Source: UBA1930 sp943371535 (GTDB lineage: Bacteria > Bacteroidota > Bacteroidia > Chitinophagales > Chitinophagaceae). Taken from it: a DNA stretch of 64,000 nt. Shown piece after piece: positions 8,510 through 16,257 of this stretch. Location: positions 60,162-124,161 of the forward strand of contig CALRVE020000007.1 of the NCBI GenBank assembly GCA_943371535.1, read 5' to 3'. Position 1 is the stretch's first letter. Every line of letters begins with the position of its first letter. Both the position numbers and the translations under genes were made by a program. The notes under the pieces are model-generated. The model saw only the letters and a list, made by a program, of their open reading frames with translations, had not been told where the DNA came from and ran no database searches.

Positions 8510-9769
8510 ATGAAAAAACTAATCATCTGCTTAACTGCTTACTTTACATTGAGTACAGCTATTAAAGCCCAAACGGTTGTTCCATATTTGAAAAAAAATG
8601 GAAAATATGTTTTGGTAAATGCCACTACAATGAAACCAATAGCTAATTCAAAACAATTTGATGAAGCCGATGAATTGGAAGGGGGTTTCTGGCAATTATG
8701 CATTGGAAAAAATTGTGGCTTGTATAACAAACAAGGCAAGCAACTTTTACCCCCAAAAAAACTTATTTTTAGGGAACAGCTGCAAGGCAACTTTTTTAAG
8801 TCGTTTCAAGCATCGGAATTTGCAGGAGATGGTATAACTGGCTTATATGGACTTGTTGATACGAGTGGATTGGAAATAGTTCCTACTAAATATCAATATA
8901 TCTGGAATTTTCAAGAAGGTTTAATTAGTTTTTCTACCTATGAAGGGAATCATGGATTTATAGATAAAAAAGGAAAAGTAACCATTCAAGGAATTAAGGG
9001 TAATGTTTATGCATTTTCCAATGGTGTTGCGAAAGTAGAGCATTACCTTCCGAACAATAGTAAAGTATATTATTACATTGATAAAACTGGAAAAACTATT
9101 TTGAAACCAAGCATGAATGATGTAGAATGGTACGAAGATTTTTTTGAAGAAGTAGCAAGCTTTAAGCAAAAAAGCACCGATTTAACAGGGCTTATAAACA
9201 TAAAAGGTGAAATTGCTTTAAAACCTCAATTTCAGGAAATTTCATACTTCAGCAATGGAATGGCTGCTGCCAAATTAAATGATAAATATGGCTTTATTAA
9301 CAAAGCAGGAACTTTTATTATTAAAAATGAATATGATGAATTTAAAAGTTTTGAAAAAGAATTAATCCTGGTAAAAAAAGGAAAATTTTATGGAGCTATT
9401 GATAGCAAAGGAAAAGAGATTATTCCTTTTAAATACGAAGAACTAGAAGAATACAAAGATGGACTTCTTATTTTTAGTTATAAGGGTCGATATGATTTTT
9501 ATAATAGTAATGGACAACTAATTTTTGATATTACTATAAATGAGGATGAAAATGATAATGTTGGTAGCGTAGCTTATGGATATGCCATAATTAGTTTGGC
9601 TAAAGAAACTCTATTAATCAATGCACAAGGGAAGCAAATAAAAATACTCAATGCTGAAAATGATGGCACTATAATAAAAACCCCTAATTATATTCAAGTA
9701 ATATATGCTGGTGGTAGTGAGTTTAAAAACTATTTTATTTCTATGAGCGGAAAAGTGTATAAACAATAA
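8510..9769 (+). CDS. Exported WG-repeat protein, paralogue of the preceding gene
   Basis: The second of a tandem pair of WG-repeat proteins, 419 residues. I chose the ATG at 8510 because it gives a standard signal peptide (MKKLIICLTAYFTLSTAIKAQ). An in-frame ATG at 8471 overlaps the previous stop codon in a TAATG and would add 13 residues before the signal sequence. Repeat blocks are visible, for example YGLVDTSGLEIVPTKY, HGFIDKKGKVTI, TGLINIKGEIALKPQF, YGFINKAGTFII and YGAIDSKGKEIIPFKY. The overall plan matches its neighbour, so a local duplication is likely. It ends four bases before the convergent epimerase gene. Confidence 0.83.
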   Translation: MKKLIICLTAYFTLSTAIKAQTVVPYLKKNGKYVLVNATTMKPIANSKQFDEADELEGGFWQLCIGKNCGLYNKQGKQLLPPKKLIFREQLQGNFFKSFQASEFAGDGITGLYGLVDTSGLEIVPTKYQYIWNFQEGLISFSTYEGNHGFIDKKGKVTIQGIKGNVYAFSNGVAKVEHYLPNNSKVYYYIDKTGKTILKPSMNDVEWYEDFFEEVASFKQKSTDLTGLINIKGEIALKPQFQEISYFSNGMAAAKLNDKYGFINKAGTFIIKNEYDEFKSFEKELILVKKGKFYGAIDSKGKEIIPFKYEELEEYKDGLLIFSYKGRYDFYNSNGQLIFDITINEDENDNVGSVAYGYAIISLAKETLLINAQGKQIKILNAENDGTIIKTPNYIQVIYAGGSEFKNYFISMSGKVYKQ

Positions 9770-9773
9770 CAAA

Positions 9774-10175
9774 TTACTTTCTCTCCATACACAACTCTAC
9801 CAAAACCCCATTGGTTCCTTTGGGATGCAAAAAACAGACTAATTTATTATCAGCACCAACTTTGGGGGTTTCATTTAACAAAGTGAAACCCTCATTTTTT
9901 AAACGCTCCATTTCAGTATAAATATCTTCAACATCAAAAGCTATATGATGTATGCCCTCTCCTTTTTTATCTATAAATTTGGCAATTACCCCATCTGGTT
10001 CTAAACTCTGCAGCAGCTCTATCTTGGTTTCGCCCTGTTTAAAAAAGGCAGTATTCACTTTTTCCGATTCCACCACTTCCTGTTTATAGCATTTTGCGTT
10101 TAAAAGACTTTCGAAAAGCGGTATGCTTGCAGCAAAATCCTTCACAGCAATGCCTATATGTTCAACTTTTGTCAT
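9774..10175 (-). CDS. mce: Methylmalonyl-CoA epimerase
   Basis: Interconverts (R)- and (S)-methylmalonyl-CoA, linking propionate or branched-chain metabolism with succinyl-CoA through the B12-dependent mutase; cytoplasmic. The 133-residue protein has the glyoxalase/VOC fold pattern with metal ligands visible as His in KVEHIGIAV, His in GIHHIAFDV and Glu near the C-terminus in VLVELCMERK. Length is typical. The mutase genes are not in this window. The stop codon is only 4 nt from the convergent WG gene, with no hairpin between them. Confidence 0.9.
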   Translation of the reverse strand: MTKVEHIGIAVKDFAASIPLFESLLNAKCYKQEVVESEKVNTAFFKQGETKIELLQSLEPDGVIAKFIDKKGEGIHHIAFDVEDIYTEMERLKNEGFTLLNETPKVGADNKLVCFLHPKGTNGVLVELCMERK

Positions 10176-10269
10176 GGTTTATTGTTTATATTAAATATTC
10201 GCTGTTTCGATATATGGAATTTTGAATGTTGAGGTCTTCTTCCATTTCAAAATATCATCTCTAAAACAG

Positions 10270-10277
10270 TATTTTCG
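10270..10277 (+). promoter_or_regulatory. Candidate -7 element of the isc operon
   Basis: TATTTTCG, one base off TAnnTTTG, lies about 30 nt before the iscS ATG; a TTTC about 21 nt further upstream could serve as the -33 element. Confidence 0.3.
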
Positions 10278-10307
10278 CCAATAAATTACAAATTTAATCA
10301 GAAATAT

Positions 10308-11525
10308 ATGTTGAAGTTGCCAATTTACATGGATAATAACGCTACTACTCCAATGGACCCAAGAGTTTTAGAAGCCATGTTACCTTATTTTACCCAACAC
10401 TTTGGTAACGCTGCAAGTCGTAACCATCCTTTTGGTTGGGAAGCTGAAGAAGCTGTTGATTATGCTCGTGAACAAGTGGCCAAATTAATTGGTGCCGACC
10501 CTAAAGAAATCATTTTCACTAGTGGTGCAACCGAAGGTGATAATTTAGGTATTAAAGGTGTGTACGAAATGTATGCTTCAAAAGGCAATCACATTATTAC
10601 TGCCACTACAGAACATAAAGCAGTTTTAGATACTTGTAAGCACATTGAAAAATTAGGTGGCGAAGTAACTTACTTAGAAGTAAAAGAAAACGGATTAATA
10701 GATTTAGCCGAATTAGAAGCTGCTATTAAACCAACTACAATATTAATTTCAATCATGTACGCCAATAACGAAATTGGTGTTGTACAACCTATAAAAGAAA
10801 TTACTGCTATAGCTAAAAAGCATGGCGTATTATTTTTTACAGATGCTACACAAGCTGTTGGTAAAATACCTGTTGATGTAATTAAAGATGGTATCGATTT
10901 AATGACTTTTACAGGTCATAAAATGTATGGTCCAAAAGGAATTGGAGCTTTATACGTTCGTCGTAAAAATCCACGTGTTAAAGTTACTGCCCAAATGGAT
11001 GGTGGTGGCCACGAAAGAGGCATGCGTAGTGGTACATTAAACGTTCCAGGAATTGTTGGTTTTGGTAAAGCCTGTGAATTGTGTCGATTAGAAATGGAAG
11101 CAGATGCTGCAAGAATTTCTGTTTTAAGAGACAAATTAGAAACCGAATTAATGAAATTAGAAGAAGCTTACATTAACGGCACACCAGAATCTCGTTTACC
11201 ACATGTAACCAATATTTCTTTTAAACATGTTGAAGGAGAAGGTTTGTTAATGGGCTTCAATAAAAACATTGCATTAAGTTCTGGCTCGGCTTGTACAAGT
11301 GCATCTTTAGAACCAAGCTATGTATTAAAAGCATTGGGTTTAGGCGATGATTTAGCACACAGTTCTTTACGTTTTGGCTTAAGCCGTTTTACTACTGAAG
11401 AAGAAGTAGATTATACCATCAAAGCCATCAGCGAAACTGTATTGAAGTTGAGAGAAATGAGTCCGTTATGGGAAATGTATAAAGAAGGTATTGATTTAAG
11501 CACCATTGAGTGGGCACATCATTAA
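10308..11525 (+). CDS. iscS: Cysteine desulfurase IscS
   Basis: PLP enzyme that removes sulfur from cysteine and hands it to the scaffold IscU; cytoplasmic. In the 405-residue protein the PLP lysine is K205 (TFTGHKMYGPKG), with H103 (TTEHK) and D179 (FFTDATQAVG) around the cofactor. The catalytic cysteine is C329 in SSGSACTSASLEPSYVL, matching the IscS rather than SufS spacing. It starts an operon with a four-helix-bundle gene, iscU and iscA. No IscR regulator, hscA/hscB or ferredoxin gene follows, so this is a reduced isc cluster. Confidence 0.95.
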   Translation: MLKLPIYMDNNATTPMDPRVLEAMLPYFTQHFGNAASRNHPFGWEAEEAVDYAREQVAKLIGADPKEIIFTSGATEGDNLGIKGVYEMYASKGNHIITATTEHKAVLDTCKHIEKLGGEVTYLEVKENGLIDLAELEAAIKPTTILISIMYANNEIGVVQPIKEITAIAKKHGVLFFTDATQAVGKIPVDVIKDGIDLMTFTGHKMYGPKGIGALYVRRKNPRVKVTAQMDGGGHERGMRSGTLNVPGIVGFGKACELCRLEMEADAARISVLRDKLETELMKLEEAYINGTPESRLPHVTNISFKHVEGEGLLMGFNKNIALSSGSACTSASLEPSYVLKALGLGDDLAHSSLRFGLSRFTTEEEVDYTIKAISETVLKLREMSPLWEMYKEGIDLSTIEWAHH

Positions 11526-11555
11526 TAATATTAAATGTTAAGTTTTTAATGTTAA

Positions 11556-11906
11556 ATGATGGAACAAGAAAAGAAGAATATCGTTCTAGAAAAATCTTTT
11601 CAACTTGCATTAAAAATTATAACATTAACTACAGAGTTGAGCAAAAGAAATAGGATTTTAGCCGATCAAATTTTGAGAAGTGGTACATCAGTTGGAGCAA
11701 ATTTAAACGAAGCACAAGCTTCTTTAACCAAAAAAGAGTTTATTGCAAAAGTTTCAATTGCTGCTAAAGAAATCAGAGAAACAAAATATTGGCTTATGCT
11801 TTTGACAGAATCTAATTTAATCACTCGTGATAATGATTTAGAAGTTTTGGTAGATGAAATAATTAGATTAACAACAAAAATTATTAAAACATCACAAGAA
11901 AATTAG
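11556..11906 (+). CDS. Four-helix-bundle protein (S23 / intervening-sequence protein family)
   Basis: A 116-residue all-helical protein of the family first seen inside 23S rRNA intervening sequences (TIGR02436-like), with the typical LADQILRSGTSVGANLNEAQ segment near residues 45-65, a KKEFIAKVSIAAKEIRETKYWL helix and a closing helix. Function is unknown; members are scattered through Bacteroidota genomes at variable positions. Here it sits inside the isc operon between iscS and iscU, in the same direction, with AT-rich imperfect repeats (ttaatgttaaatg-like) on both sides, which suggests insertion. The start could also be the second Met (11559). Confidence 0.85.
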   Translation: MMEQEKKNIVLEKSFQLALKIITLTTELSKRNRILADQILRSGTSVGANLNEAQASLTKKEFIAKVSIAAKEIRETKYWLMLLTESNLITRDNDLEVLVDEIIRLTTKIIKTSQEN

Positions 11907-11962
11907 TATAAAATAAACTAGTTATTCATAATTCAACATTTAAAATTAAAAATTATAATATC

Positions 11963-12382
11963 ATGGCATATTCAGAAAAAGTTATCGATCATTACAGTAA
12001 TCCTAAAAATGTAGGGACATTAGATAAAGCAAGTAAAAATGTGGGTACTGGTTTAGTAGGTGCTCCAGAGTGTGGCGATGTGATGCGTTTACAAATTGAA
12101 GTAGACGATGCTACTGGCCTTATTACAGACGCTAAATTCAAAACCTTTGGTTGTGGCAGTGCAATTGCATCATCTTCATTGGCAACAGAATGGTTAAAAG
12201 GTAAAACTGTTGACCAAGCTATTGCTATCGATAATATGGATATTGTAGAAGAATTAAATTTACCTCCAGTAAAAATTCACTGCTCTGTATTAGCCGAAGA
12301 TGCTATTAAAGCAGCTATTAACGATTATCGTGTAAAAAATGGTTTAGAGCAATTGGTATTTGAAGAAAAAGGAGTGCATTAA
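11963..12382 (+). CDS. iscU: Iron-sulfur cluster scaffold IscU
   Basis: Scaffold on which 2Fe-2S and 4Fe-4S clusters are built before transfer. The 139-residue protein carries the three invariant cysteines: C37 with D39 in GAPECGD, C64 in TFGCGSAIASSS and C107 in VKIHCSVLAEDA. The chaperone-recognition segment LPPVK precedes C107. Length is that of a normal IscU. The stop codon is followed on the next base by a palindromic element that fills the whole spacer to iscA. Confidence 0.95.
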   Translation: MAYSEKVIDHYSNPKNVGTLDKASKNVGTGLVGAPECGDVMRLQIEVDDATGLITDAKFKTFGCGSAIASSSLATEWLKGKTVDQAIAIDNMDIVEELNLPPVKIHCSVLAEDAIKAAINDYRVKNGLEQLVFEEKGVH

Positions 12383-12465
12383 GCCCCTATCCCCTAAAGG
12401 GGAAGATGGCGTTTAATGTTTAATTCTACAGTAAAATTAAAAATTCCCCTTTAGGGGTCAGGGGC
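12383..12465. repeat. Inverted-repeat element filling the iscU-iscA spacer
   Basis: Bounded by about 20-bp inverted copies, gcccctatcccctaaagggg at 12383-12402 and cccctttaggggtcaggggc at 12446-12465. The reverse complement of the right copy differs from the left at two positions. The element starts on the base after the iscU TAA and ends on the base before the iscA ATG. The 43-bp centre is AT-rich. Confidence 0.8.
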
Positions 12466-12816
12466 ATGACAGCAACAGAAAACAGTATATACGTAAGCGA
12501 TAAAGCAAAATCCAAAGTTGTAAAACTGATGGAAGAAGCAGGTGTTGCCAACGACGATTCTTACTTTTTAAGGGTAGGTGTTGTTGGTGGTGGATGCAGT
12601 GGTTTAAGCTACAAAATGGATTTTGACAATGAAGTAAAACCCATGGATCAAGTATTTGAAGATAATGGAGTAAAAGTGGTAACCGATTTAAAAAGTTTTC
12701 TATACCTAGTAAACACTATGTTAGACTTTAGTGATGGACTAAACGGCAAAGGTTTCTTCTTCAACAATCCCAATGCAAGTCGTAGTTGCGGTTGTGGCGA
12801 AAGTTTTGCAGTATAA
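12466..12816 (+). CDS. iscA: Iron-sulfur cluster assembly protein IscA
   Basis: A-type carrier that receives clusters from the scaffold and delivers them to target enzymes. The 116-residue protein has the HesB/IscA signature and its three ligating cysteines: C44 in GGGCSGLSY and C108 and C110 in SRSCGCGESF. It is the last gene of the isc operon, and a terminator follows. The final 43 codons plus the terminator are duplicated about 450 bp downstream. Confidence 0.93.
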   Translation: MTATENSIYVSDKAKSKVVKLMEEAGVANDDSYFLRVGVVGGGCSGLSYKMDFDNEVKPMDQVFEDNGVKVVTDLKSFLYLVNTMLDFSDGLNGKGFFFNNPNASRSCGCGESFAV

Positions 12817-12888
12817 TTTAAATTGCAATTTATTGATAGCAAGCAGAACATGATGTTCTGCTTTTTTATTTTGGGGCTGTGAGCAGTA
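12685..12888 (+). repeat. Left copy of a 204-bp duplication (iscA 3' end plus terminator)
   Basis: Covers the last 43 codons of iscA, the stop codon, the terminator and about 20 further bases. The right copy is at 13135-13339, offset by 450 bp. Confidence 0.95.
12841..12867 (+). terminator. Terminator of the isc operon
   Basis: Stem agcagaaca with tgttctgct, a 3-nt loop and a run of six T, 25 nt after the iscA stop. It is copied, with one extra T, at 13291-13318. Confidence 0.9.
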
Positions 12889-12895
12889 TAACAAA

Positions 12896-13019
12896 ACCAA
12901 ACAGCTATTCAGGCTTTCGTTGCAAGTCCTCACTCCTACGTCGTTGTGGGCTTTCCACTCAATCCTGCAGCCATTGAAGCGATAGAATATGGCTGAACAT
13001 TATGAAGTTGCTAGGTCTT
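12896..13019. other. GC-richer spacer segment between the iscA copies
   Basis: Non-coding by inspection. The words gcaagtcctcactcctacg and ttgtgggctttccactcaat resemble a dispersed intergenic repeat I associate with related genomes; this cannot be confirmed here. Composition is richer in G and C than the surrounding sequence. Confidence 0.4.
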
Positions 13020-13132
13020 GCTCTTCGAGACTTGCAGTCTCGAAGCACCATTTTATTGCTTTTAGCAATGTATTAATATTTTATTGCCCAAGGCAACAGA
13101 ATAAAATTTAGAGACTACAAGTCTCGAAGAGC
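13020..13132. repeat. REPIN-like long palindrome
   Basis: Outer arms gctcttcgagacttgcagtc (from 13020) and gactacaagtctcgaagagc (to 13132) are reverse complements with one mismatch. Each arm itself contains a small palindrome (gagacttgcagtctc, gagactacaagtctc). Inner arms attttattgc and gcaacagaataaaat pair imperfectly. This is the layout of a REP doublet (REPIN), the non-autonomous element mobilised by Y1-type transposases. The right edge lies two bases from the start of the duplicated iscA segment. Confidence 0.75.
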
Positions 13133-13134
13133 TG

Positions 13135-13266
13135 GATTTAAAAAGTTTTCTATACCTAGTAAACACTATGTTAGACTTTAGTGATGGACTCAACGGCAAA
13201 AGTTTCTTCTTCAACAATCCCAATGCAAATAGAAGTTGTGGTTGTGGCGAAAGCTTTGCAGTATAA
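13135..13266 (+). pseudogene. Partial iscA copy, 3' end only
   Basis: Encodes residues 74-116 of IscA in one open frame up to a TAA at 13264-13266. There are two amino-acid changes (G96S, S105N) and several silent changes; both terminal cysteines survive. No start codon precedes it in frame (a TAA stands shortly upstream), so it is probably not translated on its own. The downstream terminator is duplicated as well. Confidence 0.9.
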
Positions 13267-13290
13267 TTATTTAGTCAACTTATTTATAGT

Positions 13291-13318
13291 AAGCAGAACA
13301 TGATGTTCTGCTTTTTTT
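13291..13318 (+). terminator. Duplicated isc-type terminator
   Basis: Identical stem to the isc operon terminator (agcagaaca with tgttctgct), followed by seven T. Confidence 0.8.
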
Positions 13319-13474
13319 ATTTTGGGGCTATGGGCAGTAGTAGCATGCTTCAACTGTAAAAAACTTGAAGGCTGAAAAGGAACTATTCTTTGTTTTTACA
13401 CTATTGTTTATAGCCCTAACAAATCCTCCCAAATCTCTGTTTGTATAATGTAAGTAGAATCCTTATTTTTAAAA

Positions 13475-14788
13475 ATGCAAGTTGATAAAACCACCCTAAA
13501 CGATTTATCTATTTTTAATAATGATGAACATCAATCGATCTTTCATTTTTTAAATCATACCCAAACCAATGAAGGTAGAAATTATTTATATCAACTATTG
13601 AGTAAACCTTTAGCTACCATTGAGGCTATTGAAGATACTCAAACAACCATTCAACAATTGCAAACGCAATTGAACAATTGGCCCAAGAAAATTACCAATG
13701 GAACCATTATGGTACTGGAAAAATTTTATGAAACCCCTTTCAGTAATTTTTCAGCTAGACCATCATTTTTAGATGCAGCATTTTTTAAAGTGTTGAATAG
13801 TGTAGATTTTTCTCTCATCAAATATTCGGTAACGCATTTTATACATTTTACAAAAGGTATGCAACAAATACAATTGTTGTTAAACCAATTAAAAAGCAAA
13901 CAAATTAATTTTTGGAGCAATAAAATTGAACTGTTATTAAAACATGCCATTATAGAAGAAATGCTGGCAGAAAGTGATGATACTAAAATATCTTCTGTAA
14001 AAATTTTAAGATATACGCATTTTATTAAACATCATTTTAAGCAAAGCTTTGAGGCTTTATTAGAAGTTTATAGTAAGCTTGATGCTTATTGCAGCTTAGC
14101 CATTGCTTGTACAAAAAACAAGTTTTCATTTCCAACATTTATAGCTACTCAACAACCTCTTTTTGATGCCGAAAATATGCACCATCCCCTATTGCAAAAT
14201 CCAGTGAGCTATACAGTTCAGTTAAATAATGAAAGTAACTTTTTGTTTCTTACAGGTGCTAATATGGCTGGCAAAAGTACTTTTATTAAAACCGTTGGCA
14301 TTGGTGTGTATTTAGCACATTTAGGCATTGGCGTACCTGCAAAAAAAATGCAGTTGAGTTTATTTGATGGCTTATTAAGTAATATTCATGTAATGGATAA
14401 TATATTAAAAGGCGAAAGCTACTTTTTTAATGAAGTTCAAAGAATTAAGAGTACCGTTGAAAGAATATCGAACGGAAAAAATTGGCTCATTTTAATTGAT
14501 GAACTATTTAAAGGCACCAACGTACAAGATGCCATGAAATGCAGCACCACTGTAATTGAAGGACTGCATAAAATGAATAATGCTTTGTTTGTGTTATCAA
14601 CTCATTTATATGAAATTGCCGATGACTTAAAACAGTACAACAACATTCAATTCAAATATTTTGAAACTTCAATTGTAGATGATCAACTTCTATTTAGTTA
14701 TCATTTAAAAGAAGGTATTAGCAATGATAGATTGGGATACTTAATCTTAAAAAAAGAAGGAGTAGTAGATTTATTGAAGAAACTTTAA
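13475..14788 (+). CDS. MutS-like DNA-binding ATPase lacking the mismatch-recognition domains
   Basis: A 437-residue relative of MutS that has only the core/lever and ATPase parts. Walker A is TGANMAGKSTFIKT near residue 265 and Walker B is WLILIDELFKGTN near 345, followed by the STHLYEIADDL switch region. The N-terminal mismatch-binding and connector domains of true MutS (about 850 residues) are absent, as is the Smr endonuclease domain of MutS2. Short MutS-family proteins of this kind are common in Bacteroidota, and their role is unknown. It lies alone between the iscA remnant and a palindrome. Confidence 0.85.
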   Translation: MQVDKTTLNDLSIFNNDEHQSIFHFLNHTQTNEGRNYLYQLLSKPLATIEAIEDTQTTIQQLQTQLNNWPKKITNGTIMVLEKFYETPFSNFSARPSFLDAAFFKVLNSVDFSLIKYSVTHFIHFTKGMQQIQLLLNQLKSKQINFWSNKIELLLKHAIIEEMLAESDDTKISSVKILRYTHFIKHHFKQSFEALLEVYSKLDAYCSLAIACTKNKFSFPTFIATQQPLFDAENMHHPLLQNPVSYTVQLNNESNFLFLTGANMAGKSTFIKTVGIGVYLAHLGIGVPAKKMQLSLFDGLLSNIHVMDNILKGESYFFNEVQRIKSTVERISNGKNWLILIDELFKGTNVQDAMKCSTTVIEGLHKMNNALFVLSTHLYEIADDLKQYNNIQFKYFETSIVDDQLLFSYHLKEGISNDRLGYLILKKEGVVDLLKKL

Positions 14789-14810
14789 ATAACGAATGTT
14801 TTATTTACTA

Positions 14811-14848
14811 CTGAAACACAGAATCTTAAAATAAATTCTGTGTTTCAG
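14811..14848. terminator. Perfect 14-bp palindrome between convergent genes
   Basis: Arms ctgaaacacagaat and attctgtgtttcag with a 10-nt loop. No strong T-tract follows on either side. It resembles the dispersed tctgtgtttc-type repeats of the phylum and probably acts as transcript end or 3' hairpin for mutS-like and pyrC. Confidence 0.6.
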
Positions 14849-14886
14849 TGCATCTGTGGCAACAAAATAAATTGCTTAGTGAAAGT

Positions 14887-16227
14887 TTATCTATTAAAAT
14901 TCAATCTTAATCCTTTTACATTTTCATCAAAAACACCATTATTATATGCCCTATGTCCGTTTACAAAAGTGTTGGTGATTGTTGCTGGAAAAGTGAAATT
15001 TTCTAGTGGACTCCAACCACATTTGTACAAAATATTTTCTTTGGTAACAGTATTGGGTTGGTTCATATTTACCAATACTAAATCAGCAAAATAGCCTTCA
15101 CGTATAAAACCTCTTTCTTTAATTTGAAAACAAGTAGCTACTGCATGGCTCATTTTTTCTACCACTTTTTCAACAGAAATCTTTCCTTCTTGTACATAGT
15201 GCAACATAAGTTGTAATGAATGTTGAATTAATGGTAACCCAGCATGAGCAATTTCGTAAGGTTCATTTTTCTCATGCCATGTATGTGGTGCATGATCGGT
15301 TGCAATAACATCTAATCTATCGTCTAACAAAGCCTCCCAAATAGCAGTTCTATTTTCTGGAGCTTTTATTGCTGGGTTACATTTAATTAAATTGCCTTTG
15401 GCAGCATAATCGTTGGCTGTAAAATGTAAATGATGCACACATACTTCGGCGGTTATTCTTTTATCTTCTAATGGCAGCATATTGCCAAATAGTTGTAATT
15501 CCTTAGCAGTGCTAATGTGCAGAATATGTAAACGGGTATTGTATTTTTTTGCAAACTGAATAGCTTTAAAAGAACTTTCAAAACAAACTTCTTCATCACG
15601 AATAATAGGATGATCTGAGGGCTCTAAAACTTCTTTTACTTTTTTTAATTGTTCAAAATTTCTTCTAAAAATGGCTTCTTCTTCGCAATGTGTGGCTATG
15701 AGTAATTCAGTACCAGCAAAAACTTTATCTAATACCAACGGACTATCAACCAATAAATTTCCTGTTGAGGAGCCCATGAAAATTTTAACTCCACAAACTT
15801 CATTTTTTTTAGCATTGGTTTTCATTATTTCTTCATAATTATCATTACTAGTACCCATATAAAATGAGTAATTGGCTAAAGAATTTTGTTTACCAATGTT
15901 GTACTTGTCTTCTAACAATTCTTGTGTAAATGCAGGAGGGTTGGTATTGGGCATTTCCATAAAACTGGTTACACCGCCTGCAACAGCAGCTTTGGCTTCT
16001 GTATAAATATTGGCTTTATGGGTTAAACCGGGTTCTCTAAAATGTACTTGATCATCAATTACACCAGGCATTAATAATTGATTGCTACCATCTACTTCAA
16101 TTACAGCTATTTTGCTGTTGATAACTCCACCAATCTGTTCAATGCGTTGGTTTTTTATTAACACATCACCTGTAACCCTTAGTCCCTCATTGATGATGGT
16201 TGTATCTTTAATTAAATAATTGCTCAT
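14887..16227 (-). CDS. pyrC: Dihydroorotase
   Basis: Cyclises carbamoyl aspartate to dihydroorotate in pyrimidine synthesis; zinc enzyme of the amidohydrolase superfamily, cytoplasmic. I start at the Met of MSNYLIKDTT (446 residues); an upstream in-frame Met at 16245 would add six residues. Visible landmarks are PGVIDDQVHFREPG at 54-67, the carboxylated-lysine segment GVKIFMGSSTG, ATHCEEE, LHILHIST and ATDHAPHT with the catalytic Asp. The first His of the usual HxH pair is Gln in this protein; I recall the same in other Bacteroidota dihydroorotases. The gene is divergent from the Wzi-like pair, about 30 bp apart. Confidence 0.9.
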   Translation of the reverse strand: MSNYLIKDTTIINEGLRVTGDVLIKNQRIEQIGGVINSKIAVIEVDGSNQLLMPGVIDDQVHFREPGLTHKANIYTEAKAAVAGGVTSFMEMPNTNPPAFTQELLEDKYNIGKQNSLANYSFYMGTSNDNYEEIMKTNAKKNEVCGVKIFMGSSTGNLLVDSPLVLDKVFAGTELLIATHCEEEAIFRRNFEQLKKVKEVLEPSDHPIIRDEEVCFESSFKAIQFAKKYNTRLHILHISTAKELQLFGNMLPLEDKRITAEVCVHHLHFTANDYAAKGNLIKCNPAIKAPENRTAIWEALLDDRLDVIATDHAPHTWHEKNEPYEIAHAGLPLIQHSLQLMLHYVQEGKISVEKVVEKMSHAVATCFQIKERGFIREGYFADLVLVNMNQPNTVTKENILYKCGWSPLENFTFPATITNTFVNGHRAYNNGVFDENVKGLRLNFNR

Positions 16228-16257
16228 ACACTTATTTTTATACAATATTAATTTTTA

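Noticed and set aside
13190..13266. The iscA copy as an independent small gene
   Set aside because: The only Met is internal and would leave fewer than 30 residues without C44; a stop codon precedes the open segment.
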